Assembly (NCBI GenBank): GCA_949987565.1
Contig: OX465107.1
Span: 22,054,030-22,118,029, forward strand
From: Luidia sarsii
Taxonomy: Eukaryota > Echinodermata > Asteroidea > Paxillosida > Luidiidae
Length of the DNA stretch: 64,000 bases
Reading direction: 5' to 3'
The translations under genes and the position numbers were made by a program. Under the pieces are notes generated by a model, which saw only the letters and a program-made list of their open reading frames with translations, made no database searches and was not told where the DNA came from. Shown in pieces: positions 45,861 to 58,239 of this stretch (the stretch's first letter is position 1; each line of letters begins with the position of its first letter).

Positions 45861-47053
45861 GTGACTTTGCAGAGCAGCTTCCACTAAGGTAAGGGCCTTA
45901 TTGGTGCGGGCTGAAGAGAGAGAGAAAAAAAACCCCTAGCCGCCCGACTAGAGAAAGCCCATGTAAGCTCATATTGTAGTGGCGCACGCCACGCCGCATC
46001 CACTTCCCCCCATCTCGTTGTGAAAACACCCCGACGGAAACAGCCTCAGTACGGGGCCTCCTCCGATCCATTGCCGGGCGGCCGCCCCCGTGAATGACTC
46101 TCTGATTCCCAGCGGTGTCTCTCCCCCCTTGTCTCTTTCTTTTTTAAGTTGAGAAGGAGGCTTTCTTCTTATTACAGACGTCTCCGTTGTGGTGCATGCT
46201 CGGTGCGTGCACACATTGTGCCCAGAGCTGGGCGGTGATTTCGGACGTCCGTCAGCGAACTCGAAGCCAGAGCGGTGATTGGGAATGGGGTCAAAACGCC
46301 GGTCTGTCTATAAAGAACCGAACGGCCCGGTTAATCAAAGAAACCACGGGCCCGCTTAGTGTGTGTGTACGTGTGTGTGTGGTTTTTTCTTTTTACCAAA
46401 AGGGACTTGTTTTTTACCGTCAGCGAATCCACACGCCGTGTTGACATTTTACTTATGTTCACAGACATTTCTGCATCTAATGCTGGTATTTGGTCCTTGA
46501 TGGCTGATGGCCAGCGCGTGTCCACACTGCCGTGCATCCGCTACGGGACTGCACCGCGCGATGGGCATAGGCCGTTCCCTGCGGAAAACCGTGAACGGGG
46601 CACGGATGGATGTAAACAGCGTACGGTGGAGCACGAATTTCCGATAATTATTGCATTCGCCGCTGTATTCCAACTCCTTCCAGCAAATTGCACGAAGGAG
46701 AAAAAAAAATAGACTTTTTATTTTTAATTTTTTTCTTTTACCGACGGCATTCGAAAAGAGGTCAAAATATCTCCAATGGTCATCCCGGAATTCGTGTGCG
46801 AGAACCGGTCGGATTCAATTCCGTAATCGGGTTAGCTGGATTAGTATATGATGCGATGGACGGGGGTATTGCGTCACCTGAAAAACCTTTCACGGGAGTG
46901 GAAGAGGGGGGGGGGGATGGAAATTGATTCCTTCATTCGCTTTTTTTCCAGAGAATTAAACCCAGAACACTGGCAATGTGCCCTTCCTGTTGATAGCACA
47001 ATCACCCCGCTGCACCAGGATAAAGCGAAAGGCGATAGTCACACACAGGCAAA
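45861..47053. other. Unique intergenic sequence
   Basis: A short GT run near 46360-46382; nothing else recognised. Confidence 0.6.
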
Positions 47054-47502
47054 TATGTGACCCGGCACAGCATAATGAGGAATAACCCCCACTTTTGAGA
47101 TTTTGAGATTTTCTAATGATGTGAAAGAGTACACCATTAGCTTTCAAATGGTATCAAAATTATTTCCGTGTGAACTTGTAAATTGTAAACAGTACAAGGG
47201 GACTTCGCTCGTTCATTTGGTACCAGACACAATAAAGCAGCACCATTCTAACTCCTCGAAAGTGGCCATTCAAAAAGGCATGAACCTTACATTTTCATGA
47301 AAACAGTACACAAATACTCCCCCGAAATCCTCGTTTTTTCAACATTTAGAGACGGATTTCGGAAAAATCCTTTGGACATAATATCCTCCAATACATTAAC
47401 TTTCCGAAAATACCAAAAAACAATTTTTTTTATCGAATTGAGTCGTTTACTAGAAAAGTGTTTTAGTGGGATATTCCTCATGTCGCTGTGCCGGGTCACA
47501 TA
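47054..47502 (+). mobile_element. TATGTGACCC TIR element, copy 5 (full length)
   Basis: Both TIRs intact (TATGTGACCCGGCACAGC and its complement), 449 bp, same internal landmarks as copy 1. Confidence 0.92.
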
Positions 47503-48639
47503 TCATCACCGTCGTTCACGTTTTATGCTAATCTGACTTGCTGCTGCGGATCGCCGTGTGTCCGCAGTATCGCTGACCCCCCCCCCCCCGTGGAGATAGC
47601 GAAGAGCATTATTTGTGCCGACCTCACTTTAATATAAAGTGGAGAGGGAAAAAGTCCCAGTTTTTTTTCTTCATCTGAGTGGAATACAGGGCATACTTTA
47701 GATTTCAATTTGCTCGGGCTATCGCGTTTCAGGTCCGGTAGGTTTTTTTTTCAATTGCCGTGAGGGAAGAATCACTCGATATGTCTCATTGTTCGTCATT
47801 TTTTTTTTTTTTTTGGGAGGTGTTTTTTTTTTCCTGTTGGTCGATCGAAGGTCAACTTACATCTTGGGGATCTTAAAGGAGTCTATCCCCTCCTGGTGTG
47901 TTTCAATCGGTGCGCGGGTGGCTTGGGGATGTTGCACTACGTGGCCCGTGACGTATACACTCGAGCAGCCCAGCCGTGCCGCCACAATGCTGCGCCATAA
48001 AATACCCCGTTCCGAGTGTTCTCCGTTGAATGCGCTGCGTTTTCCTTGGGCGTTTTTTCCCCTCCAGTTTGAAACCTTTTTTTGGTGTGTGTGTGTGTGT
48101 GTCCAACGCGCACGTATGCACACTGCTTGGAATTCCTCTGGCTCGTAAATTCCTAATTTTTAAGTAGTCCCCGTCTTGGACAATTACCCGAGTCGGGCAG
48201 TCGGGGAATTGAAAATAAAGCACCGGAGATGCACACCCTTGAGGGACAACTTTATGACAGAATATTTCTGAAAAGGATTCCGTCTCGTCATTTCCGTATT
48301 AGGACGGTCCATAATGTTTAGTTCGGGGTTCAGCTTTCTAAGCGAAAAGACCACTGCGATCGACCGGTCTACAAACACACTTTGAACGATTGAGTGACAT
48401 TGGCCTTCCTCTTTAAAAAGACGCTGAGGAGGGAAGTGAGTGAGGGGGGGGGGAGGTGGAGGAGGATGGTAGGCGGGATGGATGGGAGGGAAATGACGAG
48501 GGAAGAGGCAAAGGCCAAGCCTCGACTCGCCCTCACGGAGCCATCAAAGTGTCAGAGGAGCCAAGGCCGGCCCGTACCTCACGTAATCTGGGAACAACAC
48601 ACGAAATGGACGTAGACATTTGATGTCCGGCCAATGAAT
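47503..48639. other. Unique intergenic sequence
   Basis: Several T runs (47800-47831) and a GT run at 48083-48102; nothing else recognised. Confidence 0.6.
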
Positions 48640-48823
48640 TGTCAGAGAGAGCTAGAGAGGTGGAGAGAGAAACAGAGAAAGAGAGCGAGGGAGCTAGAGA
48701 GAGAGAGAGAAAGAGAGAGGGACTGGCAAGAGAGGGTGGCCGATGGAGAGAGAATTTGAGAAAGAGAAACAGAGAGAGAGAGCGAGAGAGGTGGAGAAAG
48801 ATAGAGAGAGCAAGGGAGAGAGA

Positions 48824-48880
<57 letters not shown>

Positions 48881-49095
48881 CGAGAGAGAGAGCGAGAGAG
48901 AGAGAGAGAGAGGGAGGGAGGGAGAGAGAGAGATAGAAAGGGAGAGAGAGAGGGATAGATAGATAGAGAGAGGGAGAGAGGGAGAGAGGGAGAGAGGGAG
49001 AGAGCTAGATAGAGAGAGCTAGAGAGAGGGAGGCTAGCAAGATAGAGGGGCCGAGGGAGAGAGAAGTGGAAAGAGAGGAGGGAGAAAGAGAGTGA
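48640..49095 (+). repeat. GA-rich microsatellite
   Basis: Imperfect GAGAGA with a purer core at about 48830-48880 and GATA units near 48955-48966. Confidence 0.95.
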
Positions 49096-51621
49096 GCGCC
49101 AATTCTGTCAACTGCTCGGACAGGTGCCGGCAAAATATGGCAAATTGCAGCGAAAAAACATAACAGACAATAACATGTGCTTCGACGCAAAAGGGGCGAG
49201 AAAGCTTGCCCGAGGTGTTCTGTTTCCTAAAGTTGTCATGTCTACAACTTAGATAGTCAGCAACAACTTGATTACATTTCAAAATTGCTGCAGTACATCA
49301 GCGATCTATAAACTATTATTTTGAGGTTCCAATGAAGAATGTCATGCCAGTTTAATACAATGTACATCTTCGCAAGGTGAATTTGCATTGGTTAAAATGA
49401 CCAATGCTCTGCTTTGTATGAGAGGGTCCAATCTCAAAGGGTTGAAACACAAAATGGAAATGTGCTGGAAAGTAAAGAGCATGGCGCTCTTCACTTTTTT
49501 TTTTTCGAAGTAAGCTTCTCAAAATAGTTCCCATTTCGTCCTATATACATCGTGTGGTAAGATTCGTATGTGTCACATCTAATTGAAAAAAAAAATGATA
49601 CACGATGGATTATTGGAATTTCTTGACAGAAGTCGACAGCCAGTTTTTAGTTTCAAATGCTTTTTTAATCCATGCAGGTTTGCCATTAGCACGTTTTATC
49701 GACTGAATTTCTTTTTTTTATTAGGCTTACTGCGGTATCTACGATGATTATATACAATTGTCTAAATGACAGGGTCGATCACCCGAATATGAGTGGGCTG
49801 ATTCTTAGCGGGTAGCGTGAAAACATCAACACAATGTGCTGAACATAAACACGGTTCAAATCTCATATAAACACGAGCCTGTATCCCACTCACTGATTAT
49901 ATAGTGTATAATAGCTCACACGTCATGATAACCGCATAATATGCTCTTTCGGTGGTAAATTTAAACAACAATCTGCAGTGAAACAAACAAAATGGTGACT
50001 CAGTAGAACAACCTCGGCAATGCGAGCGAGATTACCAATACGAGATGTTTGTGGAGTCTCTGGAAAGCTCCCACAAATTATTGACAATCAGGACATCAGT
50101 GTTATGATGCTAACGTGTCTTAAACATTTTGTGTATAGAGAGGGATATAACTGTGTCGACCGGGCGAGAATATAATAATGAGCGCCTTTTTTGTGTTGAT
50201 ATGCGGTGGTTTTCCGAGTAAATTGGGGCTCGCTTCCCCCTTTTACCCGACGTGGGTGCATTCTGAAGCATCTTCTCCCCCAAATAAAAACGAGAGACTG
50301 GCCATTGTGGAGTGACCTACTTGGCAGGCAGGACACGCAGAAACCGAACGTGCACCGCTCCGCGACGCGCCCCTATATCGCGATCGCCCCAGATTTTGTC
50401 CGCCGGTTGTACTACGGGTCTGCGTGCGTGTGATCCACCCTCCCCCCTTGCTGTGAGGGGTAGACTAGCTGCATTGTCCGCCCTAATCCGCGCTGCCGAA
50501 AACATGCCCACCCCCAAGCAACGAGATGGACTTCTTTCACGAGATTATATCCCCCAGTGGTTAGCCTTGCTCCCTGTATACACGCTGTGATGTCTCCCCC
50601 ATGCCCCCCTACGAACTCGCCCCACTGAAAGGGGGAAAGTGTACTGCGTTTACGCCAAATAGAATAAGATACACCGTGTAACCTTATTCCTCTTTTGTCG
50701 AAGCACGATACACATCTGAAGAAGCAAAAAAACAAGCCACGCAGTATCGTCTGACTGTCATCATCAAACTGCACGAGGCAGATATCTACTGTGACAGAGT
50801 TGATGAAATGATGATCCACGATTAGGTAAGTTTTTATGTGTGGTCTCCTCGTCTGTAGTTGCAGTGGTACGGCGTGGTACGAAGTGGCGTGGCATTATCG
50901 TCGAGTGACGCCCTGATGTGCGGTTTCGAAAGTTGCTTTGCTTGATCTGGAGTGCAGTTACGTTTTGATTCAAGTTGGCTCGGCTTGTGCATGTTATTTG
51001 ATAATGACATTTTGTTGAATTTGGGTCTTCACGCTTAGCTTTTTTAGCAAGGCGTGTGTGTCCCGCGTTGCGCTTTGTTTGGTTATTGTTTTAGTGTGTT
51101 TTGGCAGAGTAACTTTGAAGTTATGCAATGGTTTTAACAAGCCACAATATAAGGCACCCCGTGATAGATTGCGGCCGATCTGGATAAGGGCGTATAGGTA
51201 TTTTTTTTCTGTGAGCGATCGACTGGGGGCTATTCTTATATTCGGTGTAACCGCCTAATGCTATGGCATGCGGGCCGCCCGACTCGCCCACACGGTGTAA
51301 CCGTATCTACCACGCAATTATTTGATAATGGCAGGGGAGGGGTTGGAACGGAGGCCCCCGAACGACTCGCCGCGGAATTCCGTATCCCGCAGATGTCCCA
51401 TAAAAGCCAGGTCTGATCACGCGAATCGCCAAGTTTAATTTTCTGAAGCGGAGACCTTCGCGTTCGGGCGAAGGTAAACACGATCTCATGCCAGCAGCGA
51501 TTGGAAACTACATTCGGCGATACGATTACGACCAGACTCCTTTACCAAGCAAATGAACCCCCCCCCAAAAAAAACCAAAAACAATCCGCGCAGAAGGATC
51601 CCCGCAGAAGGTATACGTGTA
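49096..51621. other. Unique intergenic sequence
   Basis: About 2.5 kb; nothing recognised. Confidence 0.55.
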
Positions 51622-51808
51622 TATGTGACCCGGCACAGCATAATGAGGAATAACCCCCACTTTTGAGATTTTGAGATTTTCTAATGATGTGTAAGAGTAT
51701 ACCATTAGCTTTCATGTGAAAATCTTTCATGTGAAAATCTTTCAAGCTTTTCATCTTGAAATCTCAAAAGTGGGGGTTATTCCTCATTATGCTGTGCCGG
51801 GTCACATA
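51622..51808. mobile_element. TATGTGACCC element, copy 6 (fold-back of left ends)
   Basis: Both halves derive from the same left end (CATAATGAGGAATAACCCCC and its complement), joined by a short repeat of TTTCATGTGAAAATC. The right half of the full element (GACATGAGGAATATCCC side) is absent, so it is a 187-base near-palindrome. Confidence 0.9.
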
Positions 51809-52294
51809 TGCCCATTGGTGTTCTGAGGCGCGTACAAAGAGATTTACCGTAACCGGATCCTTGCGGCTGACTGCTTCGGTTGTCCAACATTTCCAAAAAC
51901 AAGATGGCCTGAATAGTGTCAATGATCAGGGTATTCATTCCACAACGGCAGACAGCATTATTCGCACATTGTCTCTCTTGGACAGCCGAGTTTAGTGGAG
52001 AATATCACAGCGCAGAATTGTATTCATTTTGAACCAAGAAGATATTGATATACATATAGAGATCATTATAATATTGCTAAATAAGAAATACACACATAAT
52101 GTTTGATTTATTAATGATTTTTAGGTAAAGAAGATTTAAAGCAATTATTTTGTCGTTCGCTTACATTTTCCAAACCAAATGCATTTGTATCCAAAGTAGA
52201 GTGAAAAAACCAGTGTCATAAATGGCGCAAGCTTCATTTTCAATGCGCTAACCTCAATCGAAGCAAAGGTCTCGTTAGGACTTGATAAAATCGA
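51809..52294. other. Unique intergenic sequence
   Basis: AT-rich toward the right; nothing recognised. Confidence 0.6.
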
Positions 52295-53012
52295 ATATGT
52301 GACCCGGCACAGCGACATGAGGAATATCCCACCAAAACACTTGTCGACTAAACAACGCCTGAAGTCAAAGTATCTTCTCAATTCGAAAAAAAAATCATGT
52401 TTTTTTTGTATTTTAAGTTAATGTATTAAGTTAATGTCCAAAGGATCTTTCCGAAATCCGTCTCTAAAGGTTGAAAAAACGAGGATTTCGGGGAAGTTTT
52501 TGTGTACTGTTTTCATGAAAATATAAAGTTCCTGCCTTTTTGCATGGCCGCTTTCGAGGAGTTAGAATGGCGCTGCTATATTGTGTCTGGTAACAAATGA
52601 ACGAGCGAAGTCCCCTTGTACTATTTACAACAAAGTTCACACGGAAATAATTTTGATATCATTTAAAAGCTAATGATATGTGACCCGGCACATCATAATG
52701 AGGAATAACCCCCACTTTTGAGATTTTGAGATTTTCTAATGATGTGAAAGAGTGTATCATTAGCTTTCAAATGTTATCAAAGTTTTTCTCCAATACATTA
52801 ACTTTCCGAAAAAAGAAAGAAAAAAAAACTTCTTTTTTTTATCGAATTGAGAAGATACTTTGACTTTAGGCATTGTTTACTCAAAAAGTGTTTTGGTGGG
52901 ATATTCCTCATGTCGCTGTGCCGGGTCACATAATACTCTTTCACATCATTCGAAAATCTCAAAATCTCAAAAGTGGGGTTATTCCTCATTATGCTGTGCC
53001 GGGTCACATATA
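52295..53012 (-). mobile_element. TATGTGACCC element, copy 7, interrupted by a nested copy
   Basis: The outer element runs from TATGTGACCCGGCACAGC at 52295 to the GGGTCACATA near 53010 in inverted orientation. It is broken at AAAGCTAATGA (about 52676) and resumes at ATACTCTTTCACATCATT (about 52932). Confidence 0.9.
52677..52932 (+). mobile_element. TATGTGACCC element, copy 8, nested in copy 7
   Basis: An internally deleted, forward-oriented copy with ends TATGTGACCCGGCACATC and GCTGTGCCGGGTCACATA. It sits at the spot where undisturbed copies read GCTAATGGTATACTC, so it entered at a TA in its own family. Confidence 0.9.
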
Positions 53013-53599
53013 GTCTTTCTCACGTTTTCATTGTTGAAGGAGATATTCATCCCTTTGTACAACGGTAAAAAAGAGAGAAATACGTCTGGGAGCACGACAC
53101 CAATTTCCATCTTTTAACACAGAAAGAGTGGTCTGCCTAGTAACTCGCTCCTCTACTTTAGTAACTCGGTCATCTTAATCAAATTAACCCAACTCTACCT
53201 GTGCATCATGCAACGCTTTGGGTGATCCGGGCATTTGTAAGGGATTTTATAGGTCATAGGCATGTATGCACACTGTCGAGTTAAGGATGGTTGGGGCTTC
53301 TGGCAAGGTAGTCGTGCTTTTTTTTGTCAAGGTAAGGTTGGTCTTTAGGCCTTTTGAGTTAGAAGGGGAGATTAGGCCTATCTTAAATTGAAATGGGAAT
53401 GGCCTAGTTATAGATATCTTTACACAAAATCCTGTCAGGAAAACATTCCCCATGAGGGCGTCTGATAAAACATCCGAACAATTCGTAGGCGTATTTTTTT
53501 CTTCTTAATTAGAATTTCCAAAAAATGTGAAAACAATGTCAATCCTTTTCATAGAAGACTTCACAAGCTCTTTAAAGCAGGGAACGTAGGTTATAATTA
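53013..53599. other. Unique intergenic sequence
   Basis: Nothing recognised. Confidence 0.6.
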
Positions 53600-53782
53600 T
53601 ACAGCCGAACGTCGCTATAACGAACATCCCGGATCCTTGAAAATTTTTCGATACAGCGATCGTTCGTTATTGTAGTTGCGGCCGCAAATTGTGTACACAC
53701 AAATCGGGAGCTAAAGGGCATGTTCGTTAAAATCGAATGTTCGGTATATCGGCGTTCGTTATAGCGACGTTCCAGCGACGTA
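53600..53782. mobile_element. Pogo/Tigger-like short TIR element
   Basis: The left arm ACAGCCGAACGTCGCTATAA continues CGAAC and pairs with GTTCGTTATAGCGACGTTC at the right. The 5' TACAG start and the GTCGCTATAACGAAC motif resemble pogo/Tigger-type non-autonomous elements known from many animals (family recall). No coding capacity. Confidence 0.75.
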
Positions 53783-54533
53783 CACTCAGGAAGCTGTGCT
53801 GCCTACAGCACTCGGAGGCGGCATTGCTTCTGAATGTTTACGGCATGATTTGACATTGTTTTTATTAATTTTTGGGGGATTATGTTTATCATCTTTACAT
53901 GTTTGTTGTGACATGCATTTGCCTTGTCAAAAATTGAACATTTGAATTGCACTGAAAATATCGTCAGCTCAATTACACTGAAGAAGATTCCTTGGTACGT
54001 TAAACGTGTACATTCGCATTTCATGCGGGAGGAAACATTGCGAAACCTTTGTTTACGCATTCACTAAGTATAGGAAGGTAAGGGAGCTACATGTAGGTCT
54101 ATAGTGTAAAAGATTTGCACATACTCAACCCGTACCAATTTGCATGTCACTCAACCCATTCCCTTATCTAATGCAGAAATTTGCTTGCACCCACTTTAAA
54201 AGCTTGAGATCATACCGCAATAATTATGCGCTAGTCTTGTGCATGCTGGACTTGGTGCCTGATTGCATGGACTTTGTTTTGGCCGTCGCCGTCGGGAAGT
54301 CCTGTCGTCCGCCAAGGCATTAATCAGTGCGTTTGCAGACAGTTTGATTAAAACCCCCTAACCCGCGACTGCCGCCATATCGGACGCCGGTTGATTAAAG
54401 GAATGCGTTTAGGCGGTTACGTAAGACGCACTTAAATCTCCCGCTAATTGCAGCGCGCGAGGGAAAGAGCGCGTTCCGCGCATTTTGGTGGGCTACGCGC
54501 GTATGACAGTTAGCCATTTATCTTATTCTTCCT
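53783..54533. other. Unique intergenic sequence
   Basis: Nothing recognised. Confidence 0.6.
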
Positions 54534-54885
54534 TTAAAGGCCCTATACAGCATCGGTAACGATCAAACGATCGCCACAGTTTGAGTGTGAAATCATTAAA
54601 CATTAAAAACAAAAAATCCTGCGAAGGTTTTTGTTTTAGCTCAAATGGTAATCTGAGGAAGTAGAAAAAAAGAAAAAAAAACCGTTACGGTTTTCGCCCC
54701 GTTCCGTAGTGTAGGAAATTATTATTCGCAAGTAATAAACTAATTCTCGAGAATTACAGCATCCCAGACCGTAAGATTTCAACGTGGGGATTCTATCACG
54801 ACCATCTACAAACTGTGTGAATTCGAAGGAAATCTGTGGACATCGACGTTTTCCCATCTTTCCCGATGTTGTATTGGGCCTTTAA
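54534..54885 (-). mobile_element. TTAA-flanked element, copy 5
   Basis: TTAAAGGCCCTATACAGCAT at the left; CCCGATGTTGTATTGGGCC then TTTAA at the right. Inverted relative to copy 3, sharing the CATCGACGTT and ACAAACTGTGTGAATT regions. TTAA on both sides. Confidence 0.88.
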
Positions 54886-55831
54886 GGGGAAGAGGATGGG
54901 GTGGGGGGAGACAAAGAAATTGGGGCGGGGACGGTTGGAGCCAACCCGCACTGTGAATGTGCCTCCTCGCTATGGCGTGACAATCAAATTTTCACCGAGG
55001 AATCCGCATAGGAGCTCTCGACCGCTTGCCGAAAATGGGGCTTTGTTGTCAATCCTTGGATGACCTAAAAAAAATGGACATCCCCACCTATATTTGTTTG
55101 TTTAAGTAGTCTATTATCAGACAACACAGAACAAAAAACAAGACGAGAGTTTCTGTTCACAAGTCGGGAGCTCTATTAATTTACTTTCAATATGAAGACG
55201 CTTCTGTCCTCTGTGTTTTGTGTTTTCCCGACGAGGAGGATGTTGTTGTCCCCGAAATTATGAGAATTTGCAGAAGAAACCTCTCTATAAAGATTCGGGG
55301 CACACATTTGTCTACCAGTGTGAACTGGCCTTCAACTTTTCATTTCACTTACATTGCCATTGGTTTGCTGATGTGTCCGTATGCGTTTATAGCAATGAAA
55401 TCGGACACAGCGTCTTCTGTTCCGATCTTAACAATATGTCTAAATAGTAGTTGCTGAAACCCCTTGTACATAAACGTATTATTTCCAACCTTTTCATCCC
55501 TTGTCCCCCATCCTCCCCAACCTCTCCAACCCACAAGCACTCTCATACTCCGTACCCTTTTTCATCCTCTCTATTCCCATATGTCCCTATTCTCATCTGC
55601 CTAGCTCCCCATCCTCTTCATTCTTCTCCCCAACGTCCCCACCCTATCTATCCACCATACCATACCCTATAGCCATGATTATTTTCCATCGTCCTCATAC
55701 TTCCCACCCTCCCCACTCTTCCCATCATCCGTGTTCACCTCTTTATCCAACCCCTTCTCTCCACCTAATCATCCTTTACACCATTACAGAGCCACAGTTG
55801 CCATTACTGTCACCAGCATCCAACAAGTTTA
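54886..55831. other. Intergenic sequence, pyrimidine-biased after 55490
   Basis: The segment after 55490 is C- and T-rich and gives an open Pro/Ser-rich frame with no recognisable domain. Confidence 0.5.
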
Positions 55832-56142
55832 CAAGTGCATCCCCGTTTACAAGTGCATCCCTGGTGCCAACTCTCCTCCGATCCTTTTGCCACCCTCTGC
55901 TTCACCTCTGTTTTAAGGTGGAGTTTAGAACATCTCGCCACCCCCTTTGTTGTCTAAAACCCTGCCCCGTGTCCCCCAAGTCCTCAACCATCCCCGTTTA
56001 CATGTGCATCCCTGGTGCCAACCCTCTTCCCATCCTTTTGCCACCCTCTGCTTCACCTCTGTTTTATGGTGGAGTTTACAACATCTCGCCACCCCCTTTG
56101 TTGTCTAAAACCCTGCCCCGTATCCCCAAGTCCTCAACCAGT
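55832..56142 (+). repeat. 151-bp tandem duplication
   Basis: CTGGTGCCAACTCTCC at 55861 recurs as CTGGTGCCAACCCTCT at 56012; the units share CACCCTCTGCTTCACCTCTG and TTGTTGTCTAAAACCCTGCC. Divergence is only a few percent. 151 is not a multiple of 3, so it is unlikely to be coding. Confidence 0.93.
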
Positions 56143-58239
56143 CCCTTGTCCATTTCATGCTCGATAGTGTCTTTGTCCCGGAGTGGCATGTGGCATCTAG
56201 TCTGTGAACCGTGTGTCATCGTCACGAAGACATAACGGTGGTGCTGTTCATTGAGGTGACGTCCATCTTTCTTGGTCGCCTGGCCCATTTTCCATGTCTG
56301 CGAAAATGTCGAATGCATCTTTTTTTTTCAGGCTGTATCCATCGTATAGCGTAATGTCAGACCACACTCATATCTAAGCCGTCGGTTGAGTGCCGTGCGT
56401 GACTTGCCTTCCCATACACCGTTCGTGTCTCATTCAGGAAAGTATCGCGTATCCATCATGTATCTTTTTGTGTGTGGTGAAACCGTATGGCCGATAGGCG
56501 CTTCTCACACAAAATTATGTCCAGTTGACCCTGGTTATCTCACATCTTATATGCGCAATATGATGTTCAATGGAGCAGGGGAAGTTGCAAAATGTCAGAC
56601 CCCACGTGGAAACCTATCCATTTCACCCACTCGGGCACCGGGGGCACTTGGTCGGATACATTTTCATTCAGACTTCAGATTCTAAGAGTCTGCACACTTG
56701 TGGAATGGGGCTATACGGTCTAACCGATGGATATTATAGTCGACTGGAATTTTTTATGAACTAACTAATGCGTCACAAACAGTTCGCGCTTTCAGCCGTT
56801 CTCCCTTCCGGTTTCGGAGTCCGGTGCGAAACTTGAGCGTCGCCCTGATATTGAGATGAAGGTTTCCGATTCAGAACTGACACCTGTTTTGCAATGTGGG
56901 AGTAACATTTAATCAGTGGATGTTCTGTCTGGGTGAGACATCCCTCTCCTCCCCCCTCCCCCTTAGGGCAAGGCAGAGGACGGCGGCGTTGAAGGAGTAA
57001 TATTCGTGGCACTTTTGGCGTCGGCTGGACGAGATTGAAGGGCGGGGGCATCGGCCCAGTCGCCCTATCAATCGTGTCTTCGTCCTGAGCCAGAAAATGC
57101 GAAGAGAATCGAGGAATCGTCCGGGTATAGGTTTACAAGAGAAAATGAGTCACAGGACATGGGAGGGGAAACGGATTAGTGACACACAGACTCCGATAAA
57201 CTAAATCTTTCTCCGTTTTGGGCGAGAGAGGGAATCGGTGAGGGTGAATCTTAAAGGCACGAAATGGTACCAAAAGCTTCCTTGTCCGCTGTATGGTTTT
57301 TAGTTATGATTATAGAATCGACGAGAACCTTAGGCCCAGCGCAAAGAAGGAGCGAGGCAAAGATAGCTCTTCTCTCTCTTTGAATCAATTTTTCAAAAGC
57401 AATATAAGGCAATTGAAATGAGCACCCTGTGTCGTTAATATAACTAGCTGTGGGGACAAACTCGAGGATTGAAGCCGCTTCGGATCCGACTTTATTTTCC
57501 GTTGATGTTTCACGCAGTCGTCTTGGTTACTGTACTGAATTTTGAAGCGCTACAACAGGTTTGACTTTCCAAAGAATATAGATTAATAATGCAATCCCGT
57601 CTGCAAATCTTTGTATAAGCATTTTTTGGTTTTCTTTGGGGGGTGGGGGCGTCAAATACCTGGTTTGTAGCTCATGCAGGCATTATTGCATAGTGAAATG
57701 TCGCATGTTTAACCAAGTCACGTGTTCGCTTCTCACAGTAACTTCTCCCAATGAGTGGTTTTATAGACACATCATACAGCTTATAATTCTAATGGTCTTA
57801 AAAAAGTCTTGGAAATTAATATTCAGTCAGCTCTGCGTTCTTAAAAGAATCGGCCTATCTACAATTGAAAGAACATGCCGATGTCATCGATACAGTTATG
57901 ATCCATATAAAACGCCTTGCGGGGGTTTTGCCCGAATAGCTTGTCGTATTACCACTTCGTATGAAGAGATGAGGATTCTGAAATCCACCGGGGAGTCAAC
58001 ACAAGGATTTTCTCTTGTGAAGCCGTACTTCAGTGGGCGATGGTTTTCAGAAGGTGATAGGCAACCATTGAAGAGTGGAGGGCGGAATCCGAATAACACT
58101 TTTAAGGATGGTCTCACCAGATTTTTGCAACGGCTAATCTAGGGATGGTCTCGGCAAAACGCAAAACACAGCGGTATTATCACAGCTAGTCTGTACTATA
58201 GCACCAACACAAAATAATGTAAGAGATGTTTACAATCTT
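56143..58239. other. Unique intergenic sequence
   Basis: A 168-codon open frame at 57636-58142 shows no motif I recognise; nothing else seen. Confidence 0.5.

Noticed and set aside
44155..45884. Open frames of 235-513 codons on the minus strand
   Set aside because: Ser/Leu/Pro-rich artefacts of the GA satellite.
55501..56235. A 244-codon Pro/Ser-rich frame
   Set aside because: It spans a 151-bp tandem duplication that is not frame-preserving and has no recognisable domain.
57636..58142. A 168-codon frame
   Set aside because: Not low-complexity, but I see no motif, no splice context and no compositional signal like the GC-rich BMPER exons; insufficient to call a gene.
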